In this document: positions 1 through 7,905 of the stretch, piece by piece | Numbering within the stretch: position 1 is the stretch's first letter | How the letters are laid out: each line of letters begins with the position of its first letter | Assembly: GCA_963727465.1 (NCBI GenBank) | Contig: CAVSGL010000013.1 | Location: 1-64,000 of the forward strand | DNA length: 64,000 bases | Source of the DNA: VRUE01 sp963727465 | GTDB taxonomy: Bacteria; Actinomycetota; Thermoleophilia; Solirubrobacterales; 70-9 | Direction of reading: 5' to 3' | Notes under the pieces: model-generated | What the model was told of the DNA's origin: nothing | What the model saw: the letters and a program-made list of their open reading frames with translations, nothing else | Databases searched by the model: none | Program-made: the position numbers and the translations under genes

Positions 1-50
1 GTCGACGCGCCGGTGATCGAACCCTCATCGATTGTCCGCATCGATCGACG

Positions 51-96
51 AATGCGCCCGACGGGAATCGAACTCGCGACCTTCGGCTTGAAAGGC
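51..96 (-). repeat. Partial tRNA-Glu 3' end (att copy R1)
   Basis: This stretch repeats the 3' part of the complete tRNA gene at 47640-47735: acceptor strand, T arm and the 3' side of the anticodon arm, up to CTTTCAAGCC on the minus strand. It has one change in the T stem (acggg for acgag). No 5' half follows. It is in the same orientation as the copies at 16294 and 28782, so it is best read as an attachment-site remnant of an integrative element. No integrase arm-type motif is visible beside it. Confidence 0.75.
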
Positions 97-217
97 TTTC
101 GTCGGGTGGCCCCGGGAGGTGGTCCTGGAACCAAATAGAGCGGGACTCAGGATCAAGGGGAAGGTGGAAGGGAAGGGTGGCGCAAGAATGCCCAGCGAAG
201 GCGCCGGACGAGATGTC

Positions 218-631
218 TCAGCTGTCGAAAGGGTTGAGCAACTCAACGCCCGTGGATTCGACGTCGGCGACGTTGCGGGTGACCAGCGTCAGCCCGACGT
301 TCCTTGCCGTTGCGGCCAAAAGGCCATCGACGACGGGTAATGGATCGGGCACATCCATCCTGCCCCACTCTTCCGCGATGGCTCGGTCCACCTGAAGAAT
401 CCGGTCGCGGTGTGCCTCGGTCAAGCGGGCGAGCCAACCATCCAGAGCGGAGGCGGAGTCGGGGTCGCGGCGACGCACGCTCTCGACCCCGCGGCGGATC
501 TCGCCGATCGTCAGGACGCTCAGGTAGATCTCCTGATCGGCGAGTCCTTCAAACCATTCGGCGACGCTCCGCTCGGCCCGTTTTCCCTTGCGCAGCTCGG
601 AGATGACGTTGGTGTCGAGCAGGTAGCTCAA
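218..631 (-). CDS. PIN-domain toxin, VapC/FitB type
   Basis: A 137-residue protein of normal PIN-toxin length. The fold's acidic residues are visible: LLDTNVISEL at the N-terminus (Asp6), a Glu in LTIGEIRRG near residue 43, and Asp in VVDGLLAATA and TRNVAD near the C-terminus. PIN toxins are Mg-dependent ribonucleases that cut tRNA or rRNA. Its start overlaps the stop of the upstream antitoxin gene by four bases (ATGA), the usual coupling. Family is clear; the RNA target cannot be read. Confidence 0.9.
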   Translation of the reverse strand: MSYLLDTNVISELRKGKRAERSVAEWFEGLADQEIYLSVLTIGEIRRGVESVRRRDPDSASALDGWLARLTEAHRDRILQVDRAIAEEWGRMDVPDPLPVVDGLLAATARNVGLTLVTRNVADVESTGVELLNPFDS

Positions 632-861
632 AGCTCGACCGTGCGACCACGGTCTTCCGGTCGCTCGAAGTCCCGATCCTCGCCGACATCGGGCATCCCG
701 AGCAAAAGCTCCTTGAGGGATTGAGCCGGCCCCACCGGCCTCAGCGCCTCGCGCAAGATATGCCGGTGCTCCTCCTCGGCCGAGCGGCCATGGCGGGCGG
801 CGCGAACCTTCAGCTCGCGCACCACCTCGCCTTCAATGTTACGAACCAAGAGCTGCGCCAT
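628..861 (-). CDS. Ribbon-helix-helix antitoxin, FitA/VapB type
   Basis: A 77-residue antitoxin starting MAQLLVRNIE and carrying VVRELKVRAARHGRS followed by HILREAL, the standard FitA-like DNA-binding N-terminus. The C-terminal tail would wrap the toxin. An open frame continues upstream to 972, but that part reads as a transposase remnant, so the ATG at 861 is chosen. It should repress its own promoter: two direct TGATAGCA copies lie just upstream of the start codon. Confidence 0.88.
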   Translation of the reverse strand: MAQLLVRNIEGEVVRELKVRAARHGRSAEEEHRHILREALRPVGPAQSLKELLLGMPDVGEDRDFERPEDRGRTVEL

Positions 862-863
862 AG

Positions 864-880
864 TGATAGCAATGATAGCA
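864..880 (-). promoter_or_regulatory. Candidate toxin-antitoxin operator
   Basis: Two direct copies of TGATAGCA, nine bases apart, lie two bases upstream of the antitoxin ATG. Read on the minus strand they also give a -10-like TATCAT. Ribbon-helix-helix antitoxins bind short tandem sites, so this is a plausible autoregulatory operator, perhaps on a nearly leaderless transcript. Confidence 0.45.
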
Positions 881-882
881 CC

Positions 883-990
883 CATGGAGAGGGACCTGAG
901 GCTTGAATTGATGCCCATGATCGCCTGGGCGACGCAGAGGGTGACGACCTCCGCATCGGTCAGGCTCCCCACGCCGAGTGGTCACTTGAC
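883..990 (-). pseudogene. Transposase N-terminal remnant
   Basis: The minus-strand frame just upstream of the antitoxin encodes SLTDAEVVTLCVAQAIMGIN, which resembles the N-terminal conserved block of IS4/IS982-like DDE transposases (S-[LT]-[SD]-A-E-L-x-T-L-x-V-A-Q). Stop codons precede it and the rest of the transposase is absent. It is a short remnant next to another gene fragment, consistent with a decayed insertion hotspot. Family assignment from memory of the motif only. Confidence 0.45.
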
Positions 991-1049
991 CCCCGCATAC
1001 GGGGGCAAATCGACCAGTCAGCGTCGCGCCGCCCCCACGGACTGCCCAC

Positions 1050-1283
1050 TCAGAGCTGGGAACGGACTGGCACGGCGGTCGCCGTGGAACCACTCATCGA
1101 CTCGGCCGACCGGTCGCCGAGGGCCTTCAGGACAACCACCTGCTCGGCATCGCCGCCGACGACGATGTTGGGATTGTGGGTGGTCACGATGATCTGCCGG
1201 CCCTCCTTCAGGCGGGCCAGAATCGAGGAGAGGGTGTTGCCGACCATGCGGTTGTCGAGGTTGTCCTCAGGTTGATCACCACT
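1050..1283 (-). pseudogene. AAA/SMC-type ATPase C-terminal fragment
   Basis: The frame encodes DQPEDNLDNRMVGNTLSSIL and then RQIIVTTHNPNIVVGGDAE. These are the Walker B/D-loop and switch-histidine blocks of large AAA (SMC-like) ATPases found in mobile and defence loci. Everything N-terminal, including Walker A, is missing: the similarity stops next to the stop codon of the downstream glycosyltransferase gene. It is the 3' stub of a much longer gene left after a deletion or insertion. Confidence 0.7.
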
Positions 1284-1309
1284 TCGACCGACGTGACCGC
1301 GGCGGAGCC

Positions 1310-1990
1310 TCAGCTCGGCGCTGAGCCGCCCGGGCGCTGCTCGGCGTCGATGCTGCGCAGCAGGGCCGACATGTCGGCGACGGCCCGGGCGGTGCCGCGG
1401 ACGGTGCCGGTGACCTTGGAGCGGCCGGCGCGGCGACGGTAGGCGATCGGCAGCTCGGCGATCGTCCAGCCGGCGGCGTGGGCGCGCAGCACCGTCTCCA
1501 GCGGCCAGCCGCTGCGCCGGTCGCGCAGGCCGAGGCCGAGCAGGGCGGCGCGGCCGGCCGCGCGCATCGGCCCGTTGTCGCTGAGCGCCAGCCCGGTGCG
1601 GCGGCGCAGCTCGCGGGCGAGCACGCGGTTGGCGATCCGCGCGTGCGGGGGCCAGGCGCCGCGCTCGGGCCGACGGGCGCCGACGACGAGGTCGGCGCCG
1701 TCCTCGAGCGCGGCGACGAAGGCCGGCAGGCGGCCCGCGTCGACCGAGCCGTCGCAGTCCATGAAGCAGACGACGTCCGCCGTCGCCGCGACGAGGCCGG
1801 CCTGGCAGGCGGCGCCGAAGCCGCGCCGCGGCTCGGCGACGACCTCGGCGCCGAGCTCGGCCGCGATCCGCGGCGAGCCGTCGACCGAGCCGTTGTCAAC
1901 GACGATCGGGCGGTAGCCGGGCGGCATCGCCGCCAGCACGCCGGGCAGCGCCTCGGCCTCGTCGAGCACCGGCAGGACGACGTCCGGCAA
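1310..1990 (-). CDS. Family 2 glycosyltransferase (DPM1-like)
   Basis: A 226-residue GT-A fold enzyme: LPVLDEAEALPGVL at the N-terminus, VVDNGSVDGS for nucleotide binding, and the metal-binding FMDCDGSVD near residue 95. It probably transfers a sugar from a nucleotide donor to polyprenyl phosphate or a cell-surface acceptor; the acceptor is unknown. No transmembrane segment is obvious. The start is TTG, one base past the stop of the upstream gene, with GGAGAG as ribosome-binding site, so it ends a minus-strand operon with the three genes upstream. Confidence 0.85.
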   Translation of the reverse strand: MPDVVLPVLDEAEALPGVLAAMPPGYRPIVVDNGSVDGSPRIAAELGAEVVAEPRRGFGAACQAGLVAATADVVCFMDCDGSVDAGRLPAFVAALEDGADLVVGARRPERGAWPPHARIANRVLARELRRRTGLALSDNGPMRAAGRAALLGLGLRDRRSGWPLETVLRAHAAGWTIAELPIAYRRRAGRSKVTGTVRGTARAVADMSALLRSIDAEQRPGGSAPS

Positions 1991-1992
1991 GC

Positions 1993-2493
1993 TCAGCTCT
2001 CCGCCCGCTCCGCGCCCCGCGCCGCGCGGCCGGCCCGCCGCAGCCGCAGCGCGTAGATCACCCCCGAGCCGAGGAAGAGCGCCCCGCAGATGCCGAGCCA
2101 GCGGCCGAGGTAGCCGTCGACGCCGAGGCCGGTGTCCGCCGTGTAGCGGGCCGAGTCGAGGCCGAGGATCAGCGGGAAGAACATCAGCAGCGCCATGCCG
2201 CTGAGTATCGCGGGAACGCGCAGGTGGTTGATCGCCGGCACCCGGCGAGTGTCTTCGGCAAGCCCGTCCCGGCCGGCCAGCGCGCCGCGGGAGAGCAGGT
2301 CGAGCGCCGAGTAGAGCGGGAAGGCGAGCAGGTCGTGGGCGACGATCGCCGCCGCGAACCAGGCGAAGGTCCCCAGCGGCGAGGGGCCCTGGACGAAGCG
2401 CAGGAAGCCGTAGCCGGCGATCGCGAAGCTGGCGATCACGGCCAGCGCGTGCAGCGGCGAGGCGCCGTAGCGGGCCCGCAGGCGCTCCGCCAT
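1993..2493 (-). CDS. Small polytopic membrane protein
   Basis: A 166-residue protein with about four hydrophobic segments (LHALAVIASFAIAGYGF, FAWFAAAIVAHDLLAF, ILSGMALLMFFPLILG and GICGALFLGSGVIYAL). It is not recognised. Its start overlaps the stop of the molybdopterin oxidoreductase gene by ATGA, so the two are translationally coupled. It could be a membrane partner or quinone-side subunit for that enzyme; this is inference from position only. Confidence 0.75.
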   Translation of the reverse strand: MAERLRARYGASPLHALAVIASFAIAGYGFLRFVQGPSPLGTFAWFAAAIVAHDLLAFPLYSALDLLSRGALAGRDGLAEDTRRVPAINHLRVPAILSGMALLMFFPLILGLDSARYTADTGLGVDGYLGRWLGICGALFLGSGVIYALRLRRAGRAARGAERAES

Positions 2494-3779
2494 CAGGCCG
2501 CCTCGAAGCGCATCGAGGACACCCACTTGGTGCAGTGGACGCCGGGCGCGGCGGGGACGATGACGCGCGCCGGGTAGCCGTGGTCGAGCGAGAGGTCGGC
2601 GCCGTTGACGCGCAGCGCCAGCAGGCTGCGCTCGTCGGCCACCTGGCCGGCGCTGAGCGTCACTTCGCGCAGCGAGCCGGCGCGCTGTAGCGACTCGACC
2701 ACGACCCGGTCGGGGTCCTCGACGCCGACCGCCGCGGCCAGGTCGCGCAGCCGCACCCCGGTCCAAGCCTGCGTCGTCGACCAGCCTTCGACGCAGGCGA
2801 TCGGCAGGTCGCAGGTCCGCTGCGGCATCGCCAGCAGCTGGTCGCGCGTCAGCTCGGCGGCGCCGCGCCCGGCCAGCCGCAGCCGCCACGAGCGCCCGAC
2901 CTGGGCCGGCTCGATCCCCACCGCCTTCGCGGTCTTGTTGATCTGGAACCCGTTGGGCCCGTCGCTGAGCTGCGTCCCGTGCGGGGCGAGCAACCCGAAC
3001 GAGCGCAACGGGCCGCCGATCGCCTGCGCCGCGCCGATGAAGCCGGCGCCGAGCGAGGCGGCGCCGACGGTCGCGATCAGCGTGCGCCGCGACATCGTCG
3101 GCGCGGCCGGGCCCAGCGGCGTGGTCGTCCCCTCGCGGTAGGGCTCTGGGGCCCTGTGGCGCGGGTCGGCGCGCAGCGGCCCCACCACCCCGCGCTCGCG
3201 GAACGCGCGCAGCACGGTCGGCAGCTTCAGCCCGACGTGCAGGGCGAAGGCAGCGAGAAAGACGAAGGAGCCGTAGTAGTGGGCGGGCAGGAAGGTGAAC
3301 GGCCACGGGTAGTAGAGCTGGATGTTGAGCAGCCCGGTGAAGAAGACGAAGAGGGCGCCGCCGACCAGCAGGGCGAGCGAGAGACGCTCGAGCAGGTGGC
3401 TGAGCGAGCGCACCGGCGGCCACTCGAAGAGCTTCGGCATCACCGACCAGAGCTTCGCCAGCAGCAGCGGGATCGCGATCAGGCCGCTGGTCACGTGCAG
3501 GCCCTGGGTCACGGCGTAGAGGTAGGACGGCCGCGTCGGCCAGGAGAAGAAGTAGAAGTCGAAGCCGAGGCCGCCGCCGGGCAGCAGCGAGTTGCCGAGC
3601 CCGGGGTTGTAGGAGGCCTGGGAGAGGAAGCCGGTCACCGCGCAGACGAGGACGAGCGGCAGCAGCGCCGAGCCGAACAGCGAGGTGAGCCACGGCCCGC
3701 GCAGGGGGCTGCGCCAGAAGCCCGGACGGGTCGGGCCCGGCGGCGGCCGCTCGGGCAGGCGGGGCGGGCGCAGCTTCAC
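2493..3779 (-). CDS. Cytochrome b-like membrane domain fused to a sulfite-oxidase-fold Mo enzyme
   Basis: A 428-residue fusion. Residues about 1-210 form four or five membrane helices with conserved-looking His residues (TQGLHVTSGL, LPAHYYGSF, FALHVGLKLP), as in cytochrome b561/formate dehydrogenase gamma proteins. Then comes a twin-arginine-like SRRTLIATVGAASLG stretch, then a molybdopterin domain of the YedY/sulfite oxidase class with the presumed Mo-ligand Cys in CVEGWS and the C-terminal PGVHCTKWVSSM block. It probably passes electrons between a membrane pool and an external substrate. The GTG start overlaps the upstream stop. Moco genes lie 8 kb away. Confidence 0.85.
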   Translation of the reverse strand: MKLRPPRLPERPPPGPTRPGFWRSPLRGPWLTSLFGSALLPLVLVCAVTGFLSQASYNPGLGNSLLPGGGLGFDFYFFSWPTRPSYLYAVTQGLHVTSGLIAIPLLLAKLWSVMPKLFEWPPVRSLSHLLERLSLALLVGGALFVFFTGLLNIQLYYPWPFTFLPAHYYGSFVFLAAFALHVGLKLPTVLRAFRERGVVGPLRADPRHRAPEPYREGTTTPLGPAAPTMSRRTLIATVGAASLGAGFIGAAQAIGGPLRSFGLLAPHGTQLSDGPNGFQINKTAKAVGIEPAQVGRSWRLRLAGRGAAELTRDQLLAMPQRTCDLPIACVEGWSTTQAWTGVRLRDLAAAVGVEDPDRVVVESLQRAGSLREVTLSAGQVADERSLLALRVNGADLSLDHGYPARVIVPAAPGVHCTKWVSSMRFEAA

Positions 3780-4777
3780 GGCGCCCCCCCTCCACCGGGC
3801 GCGATCCGCTCCAGGCGGCCGCCGCGGCCGGCGACGAAGACGTCGCCCGAGCGCGGGTCGACGGCGACCGAGTTCGGCTGGCGCACGGTCGGGTAGGCGG
3901 CGAAGCGGCGCGGCCGCCGGCCGCCGAGCGCGTAGCCGGCGAGCCGGTTGCGCGCGGTCAGCGTCACCCAGAGCCGGCGGCGGCGCGGGTCGACGTCGAT
4001 CCCGTAGGGGGCGCCGGGCGCGGCGGCCGTGGCCACCTGGCGCGGCCGCCGCCCGATCCGGAACTCGCGCACCAGGCCGGCTTCGGTGTCGGCGACGTAG
4101 GCGGCGTCGCCGAGCCCGACCACGTGCGTCGGCCCGGTCCCGGCAGGGGCGCGCCCGAGCGCTTCCCGGGTGCGCGCGTCGTAGACCTCCAGGACCCGCT
4201 CGGCGACGGCCACGAGGGCAATGTAGCGGCCACCCACGGCGGTTATCCCGCCCGGCTGGGCGGGCGCCGCGAGGGTCGCCACCTCGCGGCCGCCGCGCAG
4301 CACCGAGACCGCGTCGGCGCGCTCGTCGGAGACGAAGACCGAGCCGGCCGCGGAGGCCGCGTCGTGGGGGTGCTCTCCGACTGGGACGCTCGCGAGCACC
4401 CCGCGCCGCGGGGCGACCTCGAGCACCTCGTTCGCCGCCTCGGCCGGCACGAGGACCGCCGCGCCCGAGGGTGCGAGCGCCAGGTGCCGCGCGGGCGCCG
4501 GCAGCGGCACGCCGCGCACGACCGCGAGCGTGGCCGGGTCGACGAACTCGAGCCGGTCGGGCTCGCGGACGACGACGGCGAGCAGGCCGGCGGCCCGGTC
4601 GAAGACCATCCCCTCGGGCCTGGCGCCGAGCTCGGCCACGGTCCCCGCCGCCCGGCTGCGCAGGGGCGGGGAAGCGGCGGGCTCGGCCGCCCGCGGGAAG
4701 TCGCTGCCGCCGCAGCCGAGAGCGAGCGCGGCGAACGCGATCGCCGTCGGGCCGCACAGATTCCGGCGGAGGCCCAC
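3776..4777 (-). CDS. Beta-propeller lipoprotein (YncE/SMP-30-like)
   Basis: About 333 residues from a GTG at 4777. That start places a signal peptide at the N-terminus ending in the lipobox ALGCG, so the mature protein would be a lipid-anchored extracytoplasmic protein. The frame is open further upstream to 4843, but that would bury the signal. The rest has repeated blades (VVREPDRLEFVDPATL, VFVSDERADAVSV, AYVADTEAGLVREF, SVAVDPRSGDVFVAG). It overlaps the Mo-enzyme gene by GTGA, suggesting a shared function outside the membrane. No catalytic residues are recognisable. Confidence 0.8.
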   Translation of the reverse strand: MGLRRNLCGPTAIAFAALALGCGGSDFPRAAEPAASPPLRSRAAGTVAELGARPEGMVFDRAAGLLAVVVREPDRLEFVDPATLAVVRGVPLPAPARHLALAPSGAAVLVPAEAANEVLEVAPRRGVLASVPVGEHPHDAASAAGSVFVSDERADAVSVLRGGREVATLAAPAQPGGITAVGGRYIALVAVAERVLEVYDARTREALGRAPAGTGPTHVVGLGDAAYVADTEAGLVREFRIGRRPRQVATAAAPGAPYGIDVDPRRRRLWVTLTARNRLAGYALGGRRPRRFAAYPTVRQPNSVAVDPRSGDVFVAGRGGRLERIAPGGGGAP

Positions 4778-4863
4778 CCGCTCAGCCTCCCACGCGCAGA
4801 TGAACAGACTGTGAACCGCGGCACGGCCCGTGCCGGTCACCATCAGTCATCTAGGCTGCGCCG

Positions 4864-5919
4864 GTGCCAGGCTGCGTTCTCGTCACCGGAGGAGCGGGGT
4901 TCATCGGCTCCCACGTGGTCGACCGGCTGGTCGAGGCCGGCCGCGAGGTGCGCGTGCTCGACTGCCTGCACCCCGCCGCCCACAGCGGCCGCCCCGGCTA
5001 CCTCAACCCGGCCGCCGAGCTGCGGATCGGCGACGTCACCGACCCCGAGACCGTCGCCGCGGCGCTCGACGGCGTCGACGCCGTCTGCCACCAGGCGGCG
5101 ATGGTCGGGCTCGGACTCGACTTCGGCGAGGCTCAGGACTACGTGGCGGCCAACGACCTCGGGACCGCGCGGCTGCTCTCCGCGCTGGCGGCGCGGCGCT
5201 ACCGCGGGCCGCTCGTCCTCGCCAGCAGCATGGTCGTCTACGGCGAGGGCGGCTACGAGTGCGCCCGGCACGGCCCCGTGCGCCCCCCGGCGCGCGCCAG
5301 GCGGGAGCTCGAAGCGGGGCGCTTCGAGCCGCCCTGCCCGCGCTGCGGCGAGCCGCTCGAGCCGCGCCCGGTCCCCGAGGACGCGCCGCTGGACCCACGC
5401 AGCCTCTACGCGGCGACGAAGCTGCACCAGGAGCAGCTCTGCGCGCTGTTCGCGCGGGAGCAGGAGGGCGTGCGCTTCACGGCGCTGCGCTACCACAACG
5501 TCTATGGGCCGCGGATGCCGCGCGACACCCCCTACGCCGGCGTCGCCAGCATCTTCCGCAGCGCGATCGCGGCCGGGCGGTCCCCCGCGGTCTTCGAGGA
5601 CGGGCGCCAGCTGCGCGACTTCGTCCACGTCGCCGACGTCGCCCGCGCCAACCTGATCGCGCTCGACCCCGAGGCCGGCGCGACCGGCGCCTTCAACGTC
5701 GCCAGCGGCGAACCGCGCTCGATCGGGGAGATGGCCGGCCTGCTGACGCGGGCGGCGGGCCCCGGCGCGCCGGCCCCCCGCGTGACCGGCGAGTTCCGGC
5801 TCGGCGACGTCCGCCACGTCTTCGCCGACTCGGGCCTGGCGGCCGAGCGGCTGGGCTTCCGGGCGGAGGTCGGGCTGGAGGCGGGGATGCGCGAGTTCGC
5901 CACGGCTGAGCTGCGCTGA
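4864..5919 (+). CDS. NAD-dependent sugar epimerase/dehydratase
   Basis: A 351-residue extended SDR. GGAGFIGSH at residues 9-17 is the NAD(P)-binding glycine motif; SSMVVYG and YAATK (Tyr/Lys) are the active site, and RYHNVYGPRMP is typical of UDP-glucose 4-epimerase-like enzymes. A short CPRCGEPL insertion before the active site could bind a metal. Start is GTG. It is transcribed away from the Mo-enzyme operon, and the intergenic space of 86 bases would hold both promoters. Substrate unknown. Confidence 0.88.
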   Translation: MPGCVLVTGGAGFIGSHVVDRLVEAGREVRVLDCLHPAAHSGRPGYLNPAAELRIGDVTDPETVAAALDGVDAVCHQAAMVGLGLDFGEAQDYVAANDLGTARLLSALAARRYRGPLVLASSMVVYGEGGYECARHGPVRPPARARRELEAGRFEPPCPRCGEPLEPRPVPEDAPLDPRSLYAATKLHQEQLCALFAREQEGVRFTALRYHNVYGPRMPRDTPYAGVASIFRSAIAAGRSPAVFEDGRQLRDFVHVADVARANLIALDPEAGATGAFNVASGEPRSIGEMAGLLTRAAGPGAPAPRVTGEFRLGDVRHVFADSGLAAERLGFRAEVGLEAGMREFATAELR

Positions 5920-5947
5920 ACGCCGCCGCCTCACCGCCTGGTCGGCC

Positions 5948-7240
5948 TCACCATTTGGTCGTGAACAGCGCCTCGATCAGGATCGCCTGGACGGTGAGCG
6001 CGACGAGGATCGCGGGCAGGCGCGCGGCGCGCGGCGCCCGCGCCGCGGAGAGGCAGGCGAGCGGCACGAGGAAGATCCAGATGCGCTCGGTCTCCCCCTT
6101 CGTGTAGCCGCCGATCGCCGCGACGGCGACGACGGCGGCGAGCGCGATCGCGGTGTCCTCGCCGACGCCGAGCGCGCGCGCCGCCAGCCAGGCGACCGGG
6201 CCGAGCATGAAGAGGAAGGCCGCGGGGGAGCCGAAGAGGTAGAAGAGGTAGGGCCGCACGTTGGCGATCCCGTCGTGGTAGCGGTCGTGGGTGGCCCGCA
6301 GAACCGCGAGCAGGTCGAACCCGCTGGCCAGGTAGAGCGCGAGGTAGAAGGCGAGCACCGCGACCCCACAGGCGAGGACGATGCGCAGCGCCGCGACCCA
6401 GCCGTCGCGGCGCCAGCGCACCAGCGCCGCCCAGACGCCGATCGCGAGCAGCGCGTAGGAGAGGAACGAGGAGAGCGCGAGCGCCGCGGCGCCGAGCAGC
6501 ATCGTCCGGGTGCGGCGGGAGACGAGCCAGACGGCGGCGAGGATCGCCGGCGCCACGTACATGGCGTCGGCCGAGGTCGCCCCGTAGAGCAGCGAGGTCG
6601 GCACGAAGACGAAGAGCAGCGCGGCGACGCGCGCGGTCGCCTCGTCGAACAGGTCGCGCGCCAGCGCGTAGAGCGCCGGGGTCGCGATCGCGCCGATCGC
6701 GATCGTCAGCGCCGCCAGCCCCTGGGCCGTGTCGATGCCGAGCGCGTGCATCGTCAGCAGCAGCCCCGGCGGGTTGCCGGCGGCGTGAACCGGCAGCTCG
6801 GGCACGAGCGAGTCGAAGCGGTCGAGGAAGGGGCCGACGCCGTGGTCGAGCGCCGGCAGCGCCGGCAGGTACTCGGTCGTCCCCTCGCCGTGCGGCCGGA
6901 CGACGAAGACGTCGTACCAGTCCACCGGGCCGGCGCGGATCACGTTCAGCGCCAGGCGCGTGAGGAGGGTCAGCGCGAACCCGGCGAGGCCGAACCAGGC
7001 GGCGCCGATCGCCGCCCGCTGCAACCGCCGCGCCGCGTACAGCGACCCGAGCAGGACGGCGAGCCCGAGCGCCGCCCAGGGCGAGAGCGCCGGCTGTAGG
7101 GAGATGTTGAGCGGCTGCGCCGGCGTGCGCCAATCGACCCCGGCGAGCTTGGCGCCCAGCCCGACCGCGATCGTCAGCGCCGTCGCCGCCGCGACCAGGG
7201 CCGGGACCCGGTCACCGCCGAGCCGCTCCAGCCGGCTCAC
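5948..7240 (-). CDS. Polytopic GT-C-like membrane glycosyltransferase
   Basis: A 430-residue protein with roughly ten or more hydrophobic helices and a large first extracytoplasmic loop (VVRPHGEGTTEYLPALPAL, HAAGNPPGLLLTMHALGI). Helices ending in GGYTKGETERIWIFLVPLA resemble polyprenol-phosphate-sugar-dependent mannosyl/arabinosyl transferases. It probably adds a sugar outside the membrane. GTG start overlaps the methyltransferase stop (GTGA), so it is the last gene of a three-gene unit. Family assignment is by topology and loop motifs only. Confidence 0.7.
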   Translation of the reverse strand: MSRLERLGGDRVPALVAAATALTIAVGLGAKLAGVDWRTPAQPLNISLQPALSPWAALGLAVLLGSLYAARRLQRAAIGAAWFGLAGFALTLLTRLALNVIRAGPVDWYDVFVVRPHGEGTTEYLPALPALDHGVGPFLDRFDSLVPELPVHAAGNPPGLLLTMHALGIDTAQGLAALTIAIGAIATPALYALARDLFDEATARVAALLFVFVPTSLLYGATSADAMYVAPAILAAVWLVSRRTRTMLLGAAALALSSFLSYALLAIGVWAALVRWRRDGWVAALRIVLACGVAVLAFYLALYLASGFDLLAVLRATHDRYHDGIANVRPYLFYLFGSPAAFLFMLGPVAWLAARALGVGEDTAIALAAVVAVAAIGGYTKGETERIWIFLVPLACLSAARAPRAARLPAILVALTVQAILIEALFTTKW

Positions 7241-7905
7241 CGCGCGGGCCCGCGGGCGAGCCGCGCGAACCAGCGCCGCTCGGTGGACCAGACGTCCTCC
7301 AGGGAGAGCCCGGCGGCCGCGGCGAGCGGCCCGATCGCGTCGACCTCCACCCAGGCCCAGGGGATCCACTCGCTGACCGCGTGCGGGCTCTCCAGCCGCA
7401 GGCGCAGCACACGCGTCCCCGAGCGGGGCGGGTCGAGCTCGACCAGCGCCCTGCCGCCGGGGCGCAGCAGCTCGGCGACGCGGCGCAGCAGGCGGCGCGG
7501 GTCGCCGCCGATCCCGATGTTGCCGTCGAGCAGGAGCGCCGTGCCCCACATCGTCCGCTCGGGCACGTCGAAGATCGAGCCCTCGAGCACCTCGGCGCCG
7601 CCGCCGCGGGCGATCTGCGCGGCGCGGGCGGAGATCTCGACCCCGGTCGCGCTGACGGCACGGCGGCGCAGCGCATGCAGGTGACGGCCCGCGCCGCAGC
7701 CGACGTCGAGCACCGGCCCGACGGCCCACTCGAGCAGCTGCTCCTCCTCGTCGGCGGCGCGCCGCAGCCAGCGCTCGAAGGGGACGCGGCGGTGTGTGCC
7801 GTCGTCGCCGCGCACGTGGTAGGCGAGCGGGGCGGGCAAGGCGCCGAACTCGTCGAGCCCCCGCTCGTAGAGCTCGGTGGCGCTGGGCGGCGCCGGCTCA
7901 GGCAA
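7237..7905 (-). CDS. Class I SAM-dependent methyltransferase
   Basis: A 222-residue Rossmann methyltransferase with the SAM-binding VLDVGCGAGRHLHAL near residues 66-80, VEISARAAQIA as motif II and ELLRPGGRALVEL as the later strand. The substrate cannot be told. It overlaps both neighbours (8 bases into the DUF2064 gene and 4 bases into the GT-C gene), so the three are one operon, probably for a modified glycolipid or small sugar conjugate. Confidence 0.88.
   Translation of the reverse strand: MPEPAPPSATELYERGLDEFGALPAPLAYHVRGDDGTHRRVPFERWLRRAADEEEQLLEWAVGPVLDVGCGAGRHLHALRRRAVSATGVEISARAAQIARGGGAEVLEGSIFDVPERTMWGTALLLDGNIGIGGDPRRLLRRVAELLRPGGRALVELDPPRSGTRVLRLRLESPHAVSEWIPWAWVEVDAIGPLAAAAGLSLEDVWSTERRWFARLARGPAR

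Noticed and set aside
1..30. Second tRNA end at the left edge (ggttcgatcacc on the minus strand)
   Set aside because: Only a T-loop-like heptamer is present; the flanking bases do not form a T stem or acceptor.
3685..5656. Several long open frames on the opposite strand or in other frames of the first 16 kb (for example 3685-4803 and 4124-5656, plus strand)
   Set aside because: They are rich in Arg/Ala/Pro/Gly, have no recognisable motif and lie over genes with clear motifs; long shadow frames are expected at this GC content.
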